Part shown: positions 16,332 through 26,081 of the stretch, one piece after another
How the letters are laid out: each line of letters opens with the position of its first letter
How positions within the stretch are numbered: position 1 is the first letter of the stretch
Assembly (NCBI GenBank): GCA_028282005.1
Contig: JANQIV010000215.1
Span: 1 to 54,731, forward strand
Source of the DNA: Melioribacteraceae bacterium
Lineage (GTDB): Bacteria; Bacteroidota; Ignavibacteria; Ignavibacteriales; Melioribacteraceae
Direction: 5' to 3'
DNA length: 54,731 nt
The notes under the pieces: model-generated
Told to the model about the DNA's origin: nothing
Database searches by the model: none
The model's input: the letters and a program-made list of their open reading frames with translations, nothing else
Position numbers and translations under genes: made by a program

Positions 16332-17618
16332 ATGAAAAAAAATGTTAATCCCTGGGCGTGGATATCCACGCTTTATTACGCAGAAGGCCTTCCTTACGTA
16401 ATTGTGATGACTGTTTCTGTGATTATGTACAAAAGACTGGATATCTCAAATACTGATATTGCATTGTACACAAGCTGGCTTTATTTACCATGGGTAATAA
16501 AACCAATCTGGAGTCCTTTCGTAGATATTATCAAAACAAAGAGATTTTGGATAATCACAATGCAGCTTTTAATAGGTGCTGCATTAGCTTGTGTTGCATT
16601 AACAATTCCAACTGATGATTTCTTCAAATACACTTTGGCTTTCTTTTGGTTACTTGCTTTTAGTTCAGCCACACATGATATCGCGATTGACGGTTTTTAC
16701 ATGCTTGGATTAACAAAACACGAGCAAACATATTTTGTGGGAATCAGAAGCACCTTTTACAGGATTGCAATGATTACCGGTCAAGGTTTACTAGTGATTT
16801 TAGCTGGCTATTTTGAAGAGTTATTTCCTGAAAATATTAAGCACGCCTGGGCAATAACATTTTTTATCATAGCTGCTGTTTTTGTTTTGCTTTTAGTTTA
16901 TCACAGATTAATCCTTCCGAAACCTGAGAGTGACAAACCTGCAGCTTACGACAGTCAAAACATATTAAAGGATTTCTTCAAAACTTTTACCCTGTTTTTC
17001 CGGAAGAAGCAGATTGGCTATGCCATTGGATTTTTACTCATTTACAGGCTTGGTGAAGCACAGTTGGTAAAATTGGCTTCGCCGTTTTTATTGGATGATG
17101 CTGAAGCCGGCGGACTCGGACTCTCAACAACTGAAGTCGGATTTGTTTACGGAACTGTTGGTTTAATTGCGTTGTCAATAGGTGGAATATTAGGCGGTTA
17201 TGTTGCGTCTAAAAAAGGACTGAAGTACTGGATTTGGTGGATGCTTATTGCGATCAACTTGCCGAATTCAGTTTATATTTATCTGTCGTCAGCTTTACCT
17301 GATTCTTTTTTGATTGTAAATATTTGTGTTGCAATTGAACAATTTGGCTACGGATTTGGTTTTACTGCTTATATGCTTTACATGATTTACATAGCGGATG
17401 GTGATCATAAAACTTCACACTTTGCTATTGCTACTGGATTTATGGCTTTGGGAATGATGCTGCCCGGAATGGTCAGTGGCTGGGTACAAGAGCAGATCGG
17501 GTATCAAAACTTTTTTATTTATGTTTTGATTAGCACAATCCCGGCATTTATTATCACGAAGTTTATTGATATCGATCCTGAATTCGGAATAAAAAAATCT
17601 TCAAATAACGGGGAATAA
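16332..17618 (+). CDS. MFS transporter, AmpG/PAT-like
   Basis: About twelve hydrophobic segments over 428 residues. The N-terminus 'WAWISTLYYAEGLPYVIVM' and the 'THDIAIDGFYM' stretch after TM4 are typical of the AmpG/acetyl-CoA transporter (PAT) branch, which imports muropeptides (anhydro-GlcNAc-MurNAc peptides) for wall recycling. ATG at 16332 is chosen over TTG at 16317. The stop is followed immediately by the TTG start of the ABC ATPase, so it probably heads a four-gene transcript. Muropeptide transport is plausible but not proved. Confidence 0.8.
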   Translation: MKKNVNPWAWISTLYYAEGLPYVIVMTVSVIMYKRLDISNTDIALYTSWLYLPWVIKPIWSPFVDIIKTKRFWIITMQLLIGAALACVALTIPTDDFFKYTLAFFWLLAFSSATHDIAIDGFYMLGLTKHEQTYFVGIRSTFYRIAMITGQGLLVILAGYFEELFPENIKHAWAITFFIIAAVFVLLLVYHRLILPKPESDKPAAYDSQNILKDFFKTFTLFFRKKQIGYAIGFLLIYRLGEAQLVKLASPFLLDDAEAGGLGLSTTEVGFVYGTVGLIALSIGGILGGYVASKKGLKYWIWWMLIAINLPNSVYIYLSSALPDSFLIVNICVAIEQFGYGFGFTAYMLYMIYIADGDHKTSHFAIATGFMALGMMLPGMVSGWVQEQIGYQNFFIYVLISTIPAFIITKFIDIDPEFGIKKSSNNGE

Positions 17619-18542
17619 TTGGACAACGGAAAAGTAATTGAAGTAAAAGGATTAACAAAAAAGTATAAAGAAGTAACAGCAGTAAATAACTTAGATTTGA
17701 ATGTTTACAAGGGCGATGTTTTTGGATTTTTAGGGCCAAACGGTGCCGGAAAAAGTACAACTATTAGAATGCTTCTTTCACTTATAACACCAACGAGCGG
17801 ATCAGTAAAACTTTTTGGGCAAGATTTAATAAAGCACAGACTCGAAATACTAAAACGAATTGGCGGAATTGTTGAAAAACCTGACTTTTATCTTTATCTG
17901 CCTGCGATAAAAAATCTAGAAATTCTCGGAAAACTTTCCGGTGCGGATGTTTCTAAAAAGAATTTGATGGAAATGCTTGAGCTTGTTGGGCTTGACAAGA
18001 GAGCAAATAGCAAAGTGAAAACATTTTCACATGGAATGAAGCAAAGACTGGGACTTGCACAAGCTCTTTTGCACGATCCCGAACTCATTATTTTAGATGA
18101 ACCAACAACAGGGCTTGATCCTCAGGGAATAAAAGAAATCCGTGATTTGATTATTCATTTAAGCGAAGATAAAAATAAGACGATTTTCCTTTCATCGCAC
18201 ATTCTAAAAGAAGTTCAAGTTATTGCAAACAGAATGATTATTATTAACAAAGGTACAACCCAAATAGAAGGCTCGGTTGAAGACCTATTGAATTCGGATA
18301 CACTTTCCGTTACGGTTGAAGTAAATGATTTGCAAAATGCAGCAAATACTATTGAAAACTCTCAATGGAAAAAATTTCTAAAAGAGAAAAATAAAACCAC
18401 ACTAATTTTCGAAATTCAAGATGACGACATCCCAGTACTTAATAAATTTTTGGTTGAAAATAATGTTGAGGTGAAATCACTTGTTCCGGTGAGATCACTT
18501 GAAAACTTCTTCCTCAAAATTACAGAGGGAGGTGCTGAATGA
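17619..18542 (+). CDS. ABC transporter ATP-binding protein
   Basis: The ATPase of an ABC-2 exporter. Walker A 'GPNGAGKST' sits near residue 40, the signature is 'FSHGMKQRL', Walker B is 'LIILDEPTTG', and the switch is 'FLSSH'. An accessory C-terminal region (about 220-307) is common in the CcmA/NatA-type ATPases. The start is TTG at 17619, directly after the TAA of the MFS gene, with GGGGA upstream. It overlaps the permease gene in an ATGA, so the two form one transporter. The substrate is unknown. Confidence 0.93.
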   Translation: MDNGKVIEVKGLTKKYKEVTAVNNLDLNVYKGDVFGFLGPNGAGKSTTIRMLLSLITPTSGSVKLFGQDLIKHRLEILKRIGGIVEKPDFYLYLPAIKNLEILGKLSGADVSKKNLMEMLELVGLDKRANSKVKTFSHGMKQRLGLAQALLHDPELIILDEPTTGLDPQGIKEIRDLIIHLSEDKNKTIFLSSHILKEVQVIANRMIIINKGTTQIEGSVEDLLNSDTLSVTVEVNDLQNAANTIENSQWKKFLKEKNKTTLIFEIQDDDIPVLNKFLVENNVEVKSLVPVRSLENFFLKITEGGAE

Positions 18543-19375
18543 TAAATCTAATTTCGATAGAACTATTCAAGATTTTTAGAAAACTCAGAACTTATATAGG
18601 ATTTATTGCGCTTGCTGTTTTGATTCCCGTAATTCAAATAGCACTTTATTTTGAAGGCGATGGATATCTGGATTTTGCAACACGTAACATTAAACAATCA
18701 TTTGTGATTGTTGGTGATTTAATGAACGGCTATTTAATTGCCAATATAGTTTTGCAAATGCTGTTTGTCCACATTCCTTTTTTAATTGTTTTAGTTGGTG
18801 GCGATTTACTTGCCGGTGAAGCTACTTCGGGAACATACAGAATGTTGATCACTAGGCCAATCTCGCGTTTTAAATTAGTTACGTCAAAATTTTTCTCCGG
18901 TTTGATTTATACAAACTTGCTTCTTGTATGGATGATGATTTTAAGTCTCGGTGTTTCAATATTAATTTTCGGAACAGGTGAGCTTATTGTTCTGAAAGAT
19001 AAAATTTACATTTTCGCTAAAGACGATGTGCTTTGGCGTTTCATTTTGTCGTACGGATTTGCTGCATTAAGCATGTCGACGGTGCTGGCATTATCATTTC
19101 TGTTTTCAGCCTTTGTTGAAAATGCAATCGGGCCCATCGTTGCAACCATGGCTGTGATAATAATTTTTCTAATCATATCTGCTCTGCAGGTTGATATTCT
19201 TCAACCAATTAAGCCTTACTTGTTTGTAAATCACATGGCTGTTTGGCGCGAGTTTATGAGTGACCCAATTGATTATGCAAAAGTGATAAACTCAGGTTTG
19301 ATTCTTGTCGCCCATATTGTCGGATTTTATTTAATCACTCTTTATTCATTTATTAAAAAAGATATTCTTAGCTGA
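18539..19375 (+). CDS. ABC-2 type permease
   Basis: 278 residues with about six membrane spans, starting at the ATGA overlap with the ATPase gene. The motif 'GGDLLAGEATSGTYRMLITR' is the conserved cytoplasmic loop between TM2 and TM3 of ABC-2 permeases. It forms the membrane half of the exporter with the preceding ATPase. It is followed after 7 bases by the LolA-like gene, hinting at an envelope role, but the cargo is unknown. Confidence 0.92.
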   Translation: MINLISIELFKIFRKLRTYIGFIALAVLIPVIQIALYFEGDGYLDFATRNIKQSFVIVGDLMNGYLIANIVLQMLFVHIPFLIVLVGGDLLAGEATSGTYRMLITRPISRFKLVTSKFFSGLIYTNLLLVWMMILSLGVSILIFGTGELIVLKDKIYIFAKDDVLWRFILSYGFAALSMSTVLALSFLFSAFVENAIGPIVATMAVIIIFLIISALQVDILQPIKPYLFVNHMAVWREFMSDPIDYAKVINSGLILVAHIVGFYLITLYSFIKKDILS

Positions 19376-19382
19376 GGAAGAA

Positions 19383-20084
19383 ATGAAGTATTTAATTTTG
19401 TTTTTGTTAGTTACAAAAATATTTTCACAGGAAGTTGATCCAAATGATTTAATTAATGCGATCAGTGAAGAATTCAATAAAGTTGAAGACTATCAGGTGG
19501 ATGCAACAATAACAGTTGATGTAAATTTTTTGAAAGTGCCCGAAACAAAAGCTACTATATATTTTAAACAGCCGGATTTAGTTAAAATGGATTCGGAAGG
19601 CTTTGCGCTTCTTCCAAAAGAAGGGTTAAATTTTTCCCCGACAAAATTACTGCAAAACGAATTCACTGCAATTTACGTTAAGCCGGAAATCTTAGATGGA
19701 GCAAATTGTGAAGTAATTAAAGTCATTCCACTAGCGGATACAGCGGGAGTAATATTATCAACTTTGTGGATAGATCCCGATTTAAAAGTGATCAGAAAAA
19801 TTGAAACGACTACTAAAAAAGCGGGTACATTCGAAGTAGATTTATTTTATAATGGAGACAAATACAAAAATCTTCCTTCCGAAGTGAAATTCATTTTTAA
19901 CGTTGAAAACTTCAAAATGCCGAGATCGATGACCGGCGAATTTGACAAACCGAAAGATGAAAACAAAGAAGATTCAATTACTGGTGAAGTTATAGTGAAA
20001 TATGATAATTATATTTTGAATCAAGGTTTTGAAGATTCATTTTTTGAAGAAGAAAATCCTGAAACACAAAAAGGAGAAAATTAA
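19383..20084 (+). CDS. LolA-like outer-membrane lipoprotein carrier/sorting protein
   Basis: The signal peptide (about residues 1-15, ending 'KIFSQ') precedes a single beta-rich domain. It has the LolA/MucB-like pattern 'VEDYQVDATITVDVNFLKVPETKATIYFK' cut by turns, then 'DLVKMDSEGFALLPKEG' and 'STLWIDPDLKVIRKIE'. The fold binds acyl chains of lipoproteins in the periplasm; many such paralogues in this branch are only LolA-like. GAGGAAG precedes the ATG. It is the last gene of the MFS-ABC transcript. Confidence 0.75.
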   Translation: MKYLILFLLVTKIFSQEVDPNDLINAISEEFNKVEDYQVDATITVDVNFLKVPETKATIYFKQPDLVKMDSEGFALLPKEGLNFSPTKLLQNEFTAIYVKPEILDGANCEVIKVIPLADTAGVILSTLWIDPDLKVIRKIETTTKKAGTFEVDLFYNGDKYKNLPSEVKFIFNVENFKMPRSMTGEFDKPKDENKEDSITGEVIVKYDNYILNQGFEDSFFEEENPETQKGEN

Positions 20085-20208
20085 GTACCTTGTTATACAT
20101 ATATGCAAATATTCTTGAATGGAAGTAAATTTTATCAAAGATAAACTAAATTGGAATTAAAAATAAATGTATAAGTTTTTATCCTCAGACATTGATAAAA
20201 CAATTAAT

Positions 20209-22230
20209 TTAATCCGGCATAATGTCTTTAGGAATTTCTTTTAATGTCTGTTTTACGCGAAAAAATATTTCCAAATTAACTTCAAATTCCTGACCATATA
20301 TAAATGGATTTTTTATTTGAAGATAACTCTTTCTTATAATGACTAATGGAAAGAGATTTTGGCTTATTGTTATAAAATTTCTTTTGGTTCTTTCAAGGTA
20401 CAAGTTTTCCAATTCTTCGTTTTTGAGTAATACTACACTTTTCGAATTCTCCAGTAGTTCTTTGATTCCTAAATCAATTTGGAAAAAAATCAAATCACGA
20501 TACCTGACATAAACAATTTTTTGTGTTTCTAAAAATGTTTTAATCGATTCTATCACATTGGGTAAACATAGCAATTTGTCTAAAACGTAATCCAATTCTG
20601 GATAAAATCTATGGTAATAAAATGCCAATAAGATAAGAACGCTTTCTCCTAATTCAGCATGAATTTTGAAATGAGGATTTTCTAAAATTAATCTTGATAA
20701 AAAACTTCTGAGATTTTCACTATGCATAATACTAAACTCAGTTTTATGAAATTGAATAGCAAAATCTTCACTACTTGCATTTCTAATAATATAATTTTTG
20801 ATGATGAATGCTAAATACATACCCGAATCTGAAGATAAGGAACATGCTATTGCCATTGGCGCAGAATAAAATTCTAGAAAATCATAAACAAGCTCTGAAA
20901 ACGGTGACCTATGGATATAATTTGCACATAAGTATTCCTGCAGAGACAAATGAGAAAATTCATATTTGTCATTATTTGAACAAAGAATTAATCCAGTGTG
21001 TGTTTCGAGTTCTCGTATTACTTCTTCGTATTCATTAATTGGTAAATCGAAAGAAGAATAAATTGATTTGTAAGCCGTAATTAATTGCTCATTTGTAAAC
21101 ACTCGTCCTTTGGTTTGATAGGTAAGGTAATATGATAACTCGGACAGGAAGTCAATTTTTCTGTCCGGATCAAAATTACCGTATTTGGATTTTCTCTTTA
21201 ATTTTCTTTGTTCGTCCCAATCTTTCAATAACCTATAAACTAACTTGCGGTATATCGAAGATGGTTGCTTGGGTATTTCACCATCACTTTCATAAAGGTA
21301 TAGCAAAAAAGTCAAAAGAATTGGCCTGTCAACAGTATCTGAATAAGGTAGTTGCTTCAATTTTTCTAAAAAATCTTGGTAGTTATCAAGCCAAAAAGAA
21401 GAAATAGCCACAACTTTTTCCCAGTCTAATGGAATTATCTCAGCTAAATGGTAATTATTGAAATTTGTTACATAATCTCCTGAACGACAAGTTACAATGA
21501 TTTTGCTCGATGTCAATTTTAGTGCTAGTTCAATTAATTCATTTTCAATTTTAATTTTTTGATATGAAGGGATTTCATCCAGACCATCTATTAACAGGAT
21601 TGTATTAGTTTGGTTTAAGATTGGTATAAATACTTCCTCAAGTTTTTTCCCACCGACTTCTATTTTGAAATATTCTCTACCCAATGTTAGAAAATTTATT
21701 GTGCTGTCCTTTTTAAGAAGTTTATTTTCATCTAACTCTTTTTTGTATCTTATCCCAAATAAATCAGCGATACCTTCACAGAGAAACTGTTCTTTACTTA
21801 GTTTTCTTAATTCGATTAGAAGTGGATACTGATACTTGCAGCCAGATTCCTCAATTGATGTTGTAAATAGGTAAAAAGCTAACCTTTTGAGTGTTGTTGT
21901 TTTTCCTGAACCAGGATCACCTAATAAAAGAAAACAATCGTCACTTTTAAGAAAATCATGTTCATGATAAATTTTATGTTTTTTCCCTTTTCCTCTAAAT
22001 TTTCTAGGGGTAGAATTATAATTCAATTCAATGGTTTCATCTTCAATGTATTTTGGAGTAGACAAACCTAGAAAGTTGTACTTGATTGCCCAATTTTTTA
22101 CTTGTACTAAATGATCATTTATTCTTCCTTCTATGTCTATCTCATTTACTTTTTCTTTGTTGAGATATTGACTGAGTTGATTGAAAATTAATTTGGTTAA
22201 TTCTGACGCAACTACTTCTGGTATTAACAT
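20209..22230 (-). CDS. NACHT-domain NTPase, probable defence protein
   Basis: 673 residues. A short N-terminal helical region (1-75) is followed by a NACHT STAND NTPase domain: Walker A 'LLGDPGSGKTTT' (Lys110), Walker B 'LLIDGLDEI' (Asp216/Asp219/Glu220), and sensor 'VTCRSGDY'. The winged-helix part ends in 'YEFSHLSLQEYLCANYI', as in NLR-like proteins. The C-terminal half is helical without recognisable LRR or TPR repeats. Bacterial NACHT proteins (bNACHT/Avs-like) sense phage products and trigger defence. No effector domain or partner gene is visible. It stands alone in reverse orientation between plus-strand housekeeping genes, with AT-rich flanks, which suggests acquisition. Confidence 0.85.
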   Translation of the reverse strand: MLIPEVVASELTKLIFNQLSQYLNKEKVNEIDIEGRINDHLVQVKNWAIKYNFLGLSTPKYIEDETIELNYNSTPRKFRGKGKKHKIYHEHDFLKSDDCFLLLGDPGSGKTTTLKRLAFYLFTTSIEESGCKYQYPLLIELRKLSKEQFLCEGIADLFGIRYKKELDENKLLKKDSTINFLTLGREYFKIEVGGKKLEEVFIPILNQTNTILLIDGLDEIPSYQKIKIENELIELALKLTSSKIIVTCRSGDYVTNFNNYHLAEIIPLDWEKVVAISSFWLDNYQDFLEKLKQLPYSDTVDRPILLTFLLYLYESDGEIPKQPSSIYRKLVYRLLKDWDEQRKLKRKSKYGNFDPDRKIDFLSELSYYLTYQTKGRVFTNEQLITAYKSIYSSFDLPINEYEEVIRELETHTGLILCSNNDKYEFSHLSLQEYLCANYIHRSPFSELVYDFLEFYSAPMAIACSLSSDSGMYLAFIIKNYIIRNASSEDFAIQFHKTEFSIMHSENLRSFLSRLILENPHFKIHAELGESVLILLAFYYHRFYPELDYVLDKLLCLPNVIESIKTFLETQKIVYVRYRDLIFFQIDLGIKELLENSKSVVLLKNEELENLYLERTKRNFITISQNLFPLVIIRKSYLQIKNPFIYGQEFEVNLEIFFRVKQTLKEIPKDIMPD

Positions 22231-22497
22231 AAAACTACTTAATCTATTTAGTATTAATAAGTAATATATTTATAAAAAAACTTATCTAAGAATATATATT
22301 ATAATATACAAAATTAAAAATTCTTAATCTAGATATACTGTAATTGTGCTACTTATACATTTTTTCATGCATAGTGTCTTCTTTGCTAGCATCAAAGTAA
22401 GCTGCTGAATTCAAAAAGAATAAGTAATATTTAAATTAGCATCTTTCCGTCATCAGCCGTAAATTTCAAAGCTTGTTAAATAATTTATTCGGATTTC
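22231..22497. other. AT-rich gap upstream of NACHT gene and trkA
   Basis: 267 bases between divergent genes. Very AT-rich around 22240-22340, with an imperfect inverted repeat (TATCTAAGAAT near 22283 and ATTCTTAATCTAGATA near 22320). It must hold promoters for both the NACHT gene and trkA, but I cannot assign -35/-10 elements with confidence. No RNA gene seen. Confidence 0.4.
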
Positions 22498-23838
22498 ATG
22501 AAAATTATTATTGCTGGTGCCGGAGAAGTCGGATTCCATCTAGCAAAACAGCTTTCAAATGAAGAGCACGATATCACTGTAATTGATATTGATTCCGTGC
22601 ATTTAAATCGTGTAGATTCGTCTATTGATGTTCTTACTGTAAATGGGTCTTCAACCGCATTTGAAACATTAAAGCGAGCACGGGTTGATGAGACCGAGCT
22701 GGTTGTTTCAGTTACTTCACTTGAATCAGTAAATATAAATACGGCAATCATTGCAAAAAAATTAGGTGCTAAACGGACAATAGCCCGTGTATCAAATGGT
22801 GAATATGTTTCTGAAGAATCAAGGGAAATGTTTAAAGATTTGGGAATTGACCACTTAATTTATCCCGAAGAATTAGCCTCGCTTGAAATTGTAAAATTAA
22901 TTCAAAGAGCCGCAGCTACTGATATTATTGAATTTGAGGATGGTAAATTAACTTTAATTGGCTTAAGATTGGATACAACTACGCCGGTGGTAAATAGAAC
23001 TCTCAGGGATGTTGCGGAAGAGTTTCAGTCATCAAATTTTAGAATTGTTGCGATTCACAGAGGGGTGCGCACATTAATTCCAACCGGGAATGATAAATTT
23101 ATAAAGAATGATCAGGTTTTTATCATCACTACCCCTGACGGAATTGAAGATATTTTAAAGATATCAGGGAAGGATACATCGAAAATTTCAGATATTATGA
23201 TTTTGGGTGGCGGAAAAATTGGTAGAAAAACCGCGAAGATGCTTGAAGATTCGATTAACATAAAACTTGTTGAATCAAATGTTGAAAAAACTTTAGACCT
23301 TGCAGACTATTTACAGAAATCACTTGTAATTCAAGGTGATGGCCGTGATATCGACTTGCTTGCGCAAGAAGGTATAGTTGATATGGATGCATTTATTTCT
23401 GTTACAAGCGACGCTGAGACAAACATTATTTCTTGTTTGATGGCAAAGCACTTGGGCGTTTCAAAATCAATTGCGCTTGTTGATAATGTTGATTACATCC
23501 CGCTGACGCAAACTATCGGATTGGATTCGTTGATAAATAAAAAGCTAATTGCAGCAAATAACATTTCCCGCTTTATTCGTAAATCGAATATAATTACAGC
23601 TGCTACTTTGCAGGGAATTGATGCGGAAGTTTTAGAATACGTTGCAAAACCGGGTTCGCAAATTGTCAAAAATCCGATCAAGAAATTGAAATTCCCTAAA
23701 GATGCAATGATCGGCGGATATATAAGAAATAATAAAGGCTGTATAGCAAGAGGCGATTCTCAAATTGAGCCGAATGATAAAGTAGTAGTTTTTGCTATTC
23801 CAACTGCAATTAGTAAAATCGAAAAATATTTCAAATAA
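22498..23838 (+). CDS. trkA: Trk potassium system NAD-binding regulator TrkA
   Basis: 446 residues with two RCK repeats. The first Rossmann domain begins 'MKIIIAGAGEVGFHLAKQL' and the second near residue 233 is 'IMILGGGKIGRKTAKML'. Each is followed by a TrkA-C domain (about 140-220 and 365-446). It binds NAD(H)/nucleotides and gates the membrane partner. Its TAA overlaps the ATG of trkH (TAATG), so the two are coupled. Confidence 0.96.
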   Translation: MKIIIAGAGEVGFHLAKQLSNEEHDITVIDIDSVHLNRVDSSIDVLTVNGSSTAFETLKRARVDETELVVSVTSLESVNINTAIIAKKLGAKRTIARVSNGEYVSEESREMFKDLGIDHLIYPEELASLEIVKLIQRAAATDIIEFEDGKLTLIGLRLDTTTPVVNRTLRDVAEEFQSSNFRIVAIHRGVRTLIPTGNDKFIKNDQVFIITTPDGIEDILKISGKDTSKISDIMILGGGKIGRKTAKMLEDSINIKLVESNVEKTLDLADYLQKSLVIQGDGRDIDLLAQEGIVDMDAFISVTSDAETNIISCLMAKHLGVSKSIALVDNVDYIPLTQTIGLDSLINKKLIAANNISRFIRKSNIITAATLQGIDAEVLEYVAKPGSQIVKNPIKKLKFPKDAMIGGYIRNNKGCIARGDSQIEPNDKVVVFAIPTAISKIEKYFK

Positions 23839-25286
23839 TGTTCAATTATAAAATCATCTTAAACATAGTCGGCTTCTTACTTATTCTTGACGGCTTTTTC
23901 ATGCTGTTGGGAATTCCGTTTTCAATCTATTACGGCGATAACGACATTTATCATCTTCTCATTACAGGCTTATCTGTATCACTTGTCGGATTTGGAATTA
24001 AGTATTTAACACGGGACTATGTTGCTGAATTGAAAAAGCGGGACGGCTATTTAATTGTCGCCCTAGGTTGGATTGTGCTTTCTTTTTTCGGAGCAATCCC
24101 GTTTGTTGTACACGGATCTATTCCCAGTTTTACTGATGCGTTTTTTGAAACCATGTCCGGATTTACGACAACAGGTGCATCAATTTTAAATGATATCGAA
24201 TCACTCCCGCATGGGCTTCTATTTTGGCGAAGTATAATCCAGTGGCTCGGCGGAATGGGTATTATAGTATTGTCGTTGGCAATTCTTCCGATTTTAGGTA
24301 TTGGCGGAATGCAGCTTTTCGTTGCAGAAGTACCTGGCCCGACAAAAGATAAAATTCATCCTCGTATTAGTGAAACAGCAAAAAGGCTTTGGGGTATTTA
24401 CGTTATCTTTACGTTTGTTGAGACTGCTTTGCTTTACATTGGCGGGATGAGTTTATTTGATGCAATTTGTCATTCGTTTACAACAATGGCTACGGGCGGT
24501 TTTTCAACAAAACAGGATAGCATTGCAGCATTCGATTCGCCTTTTATTCATTATGTTTTAATAATTTTTATGTTTTTGGCCGGTACAAACTTTTCGCTTC
24601 ACTATCAACTGTTTCATAAAAAGTTTAAAGCCTTTTTTAAGAATGACGAATTTAAGTTCTACTTTTTTATTACTGTGGGATTCACAGTATTAATAGCGGT
24701 CGGATTATTTTTTTCGGATTACGCTGATGCGGAAAAATCTTTCAGAGATTCACTTTTTCAAATTGTATCTATTGTTACAACGACCGGATATATTACTTCA
24801 GATTACGAAGCTTGGGGGCAGTTTTATCAATTAGTATTTTTCCTCTTATTATTCACTGGCGGTTGCGCTGGTTCAACAGGAGGGGGAATTAAATCAGTTC
24901 GCCATTTACTATTGATAAAAAATAGTTTCCTTGAATTAAGAAGATTAATTCACCCAAGGGCTGTTATTCCGGTAAGATATAATGATGCTTCTGTTCCGCA
25001 GGATATTATTTCGAACATACTCGCATTTTTTCTTTTTTACATTTCTATTTTCGTAATCGGTACATTAGTAATGTCTTTAATCGGGATGGACTTTTTAAGT
25101 GCGATGGGAGCTGTTGCAACCTCATTAGGTAATGTTGGTCCGGCTATCGGAAGTGTAGGACCGGTTTCAAATTTTTCTGACGTGCCAATAATTGGTAAAT
25201 GGATTTTATCATTTCTAATGCTGCTTGGCAGGTTAGAACTTTTTACAATTTTAATTATTTTTTCACCTTCGTTCTGGAAAAAATAG
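23838..25286 (+). CDS. trkH: Trk potassium uptake channel TrkH
   Basis: 482 residues of the TrkH/KtrB superfamily, with four M1-P-M2 units. Selectivity-filter regions include 'SGFTTTGASI', 'TMATGGFST', 'VTTTGYIT' and 'SLGNVGPAIGSVGP'. It is the potassium-conducting subunit gated by TrkA, encoded one base into the preceding stop. 'GGCAGSTGGGIKS' in the second half is also family-typical. Confidence 0.96.
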   Translation: MFNYKIILNIVGFLLILDGFFMLLGIPFSIYYGDNDIYHLLITGLSVSLVGFGIKYLTRDYVAELKKRDGYLIVALGWIVLSFFGAIPFVVHGSIPSFTDAFFETMSGFTTTGASILNDIESLPHGLLFWRSIIQWLGGMGIIVLSLAILPILGIGGMQLFVAEVPGPTKDKIHPRISETAKRLWGIYVIFTFVETALLYIGGMSLFDAICHSFTTMATGGFSTKQDSIAAFDSPFIHYVLIIFMFLAGTNFSLHYQLFHKKFKAFFKNDEFKFYFFITVGFTVLIAVGLFFSDYADAEKSFRDSLFQIVSIVTTTGYITSDYEAWGQFYQLVFFLLLFTGGCAGSTGGGIKSVRHLLLIKNSFLELRRLIHPRAVIPVRYNDASVPQDIISNILAFFLFYISIFVIGTLVMSLIGMDFLSAMGAVATSLGNVGPAIGSVGPVSNFSDVPIIGKWILSFLMLLGRLELFTILIIFSPSFWKK

Positions 25287-25299
25287 AATTATAATAAAT

Positions 25300-26073
25300 A
25301 TGAAATTACTTTTTAGAATTACATTATTCTTTTTTGTCTGTTCAACTTTTTATTACTCGCAACAGTTATACTTCTGTGAAAGCTACACTGAAGATGGTAA
25401 ACCGATTGAAGCTAATTACACATGGCCTATAAAACCTTGGGGTAAACAGCTTTATGTTTTGTTTGACAACGAAGGGACTGAAATTGAAGACAGGATAATT
25501 TATTTGTTTATAGATAAAGAAACTGAGGGAGAATTTGAACCTTTTGACAGCAAAGCACTTCAAGTTAGAGATGGCTCAGATTGGCTTGTTTACAATTATA
25601 AATTTATTGAGTTGGGTGAATACAGATTTTTTGTTGTGAACTCGGAAAAAGATACAGTAGCGACAGAGAGTATAATTATAAAGCTCGAAGATGAACTGGA
25701 AGGAAGCAGATCGACATTTACTACGATTTATTATGACAACAGTGATATTGTCTTTTGTGAAAGAATGATTGCTGGTAAGCCCGTAAACGAGTTCAGGGAG
25801 AAATCTATTAAAAAGAATAATGGGCTTGTTTTCATTTATTTGAATAATAGAAATCAGCTTAATACTGAAAAGTTGTTTGTAGATTTTTGGAGGAGGAAAG
25901 AAAGTAACTTTGAATATGATGAATATATTGAATCGAAAAAATATAGAATGGATCCAGGCTGGAATGATGTTTATTTCAGATACAATTTTAAAGAACCCGG
26001 TGAGTACAAAGTTTCAATTTACAATGACAATGAAATATTAATTAAAAACGGATACATCAGAATAACGGAGTAA
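25300..26073 (+). CDS. Exported protein with two tandem homologous domains
   Basis: Not recognised as a named family. A signal peptide (about 1-20) is followed by two domains of about 110 residues that resemble one another. Repeat 1 starts 'LYFCESYTEDGKPIEANYTW' and ends in 'GEYRFFVVNSE...IIIK'. Repeat 2 starts 'IVFCERMIAGKPVNEF' and ends in 'GEYKVSIYNDN...IRITE'. Both open with F-C-E and close with a G-E-Y beta strand, suggesting beta-sandwich modules. It lies 13 bases after trkH and 8 before rfbA, so it may share their transcript. Function unknown. Confidence 0.75.
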   Translation: MKLLFRITLFFFVCSTFYYSQQLYFCESYTEDGKPIEANYTWPIKPWGKQLYVLFDNEGTEIEDRIIYLFIDKETEGEFEPFDSKALQVRDGSDWLVYNYKFIELGEYRFFVVNSEKDTVATESIIIKLEDELEGSRSTFTTIYYDNSDIVFCERMIAGKPVNEFREKSIKKNNGLVFIYLNNRNQLNTEKLFVDFWRRKESNFEYDEYIESKKYRMDPGWNDVYFRYNFKEPGEYKVSIYNDNEILIKNGYIRITE

Positions 26074-26081
26074 AATTTTTT

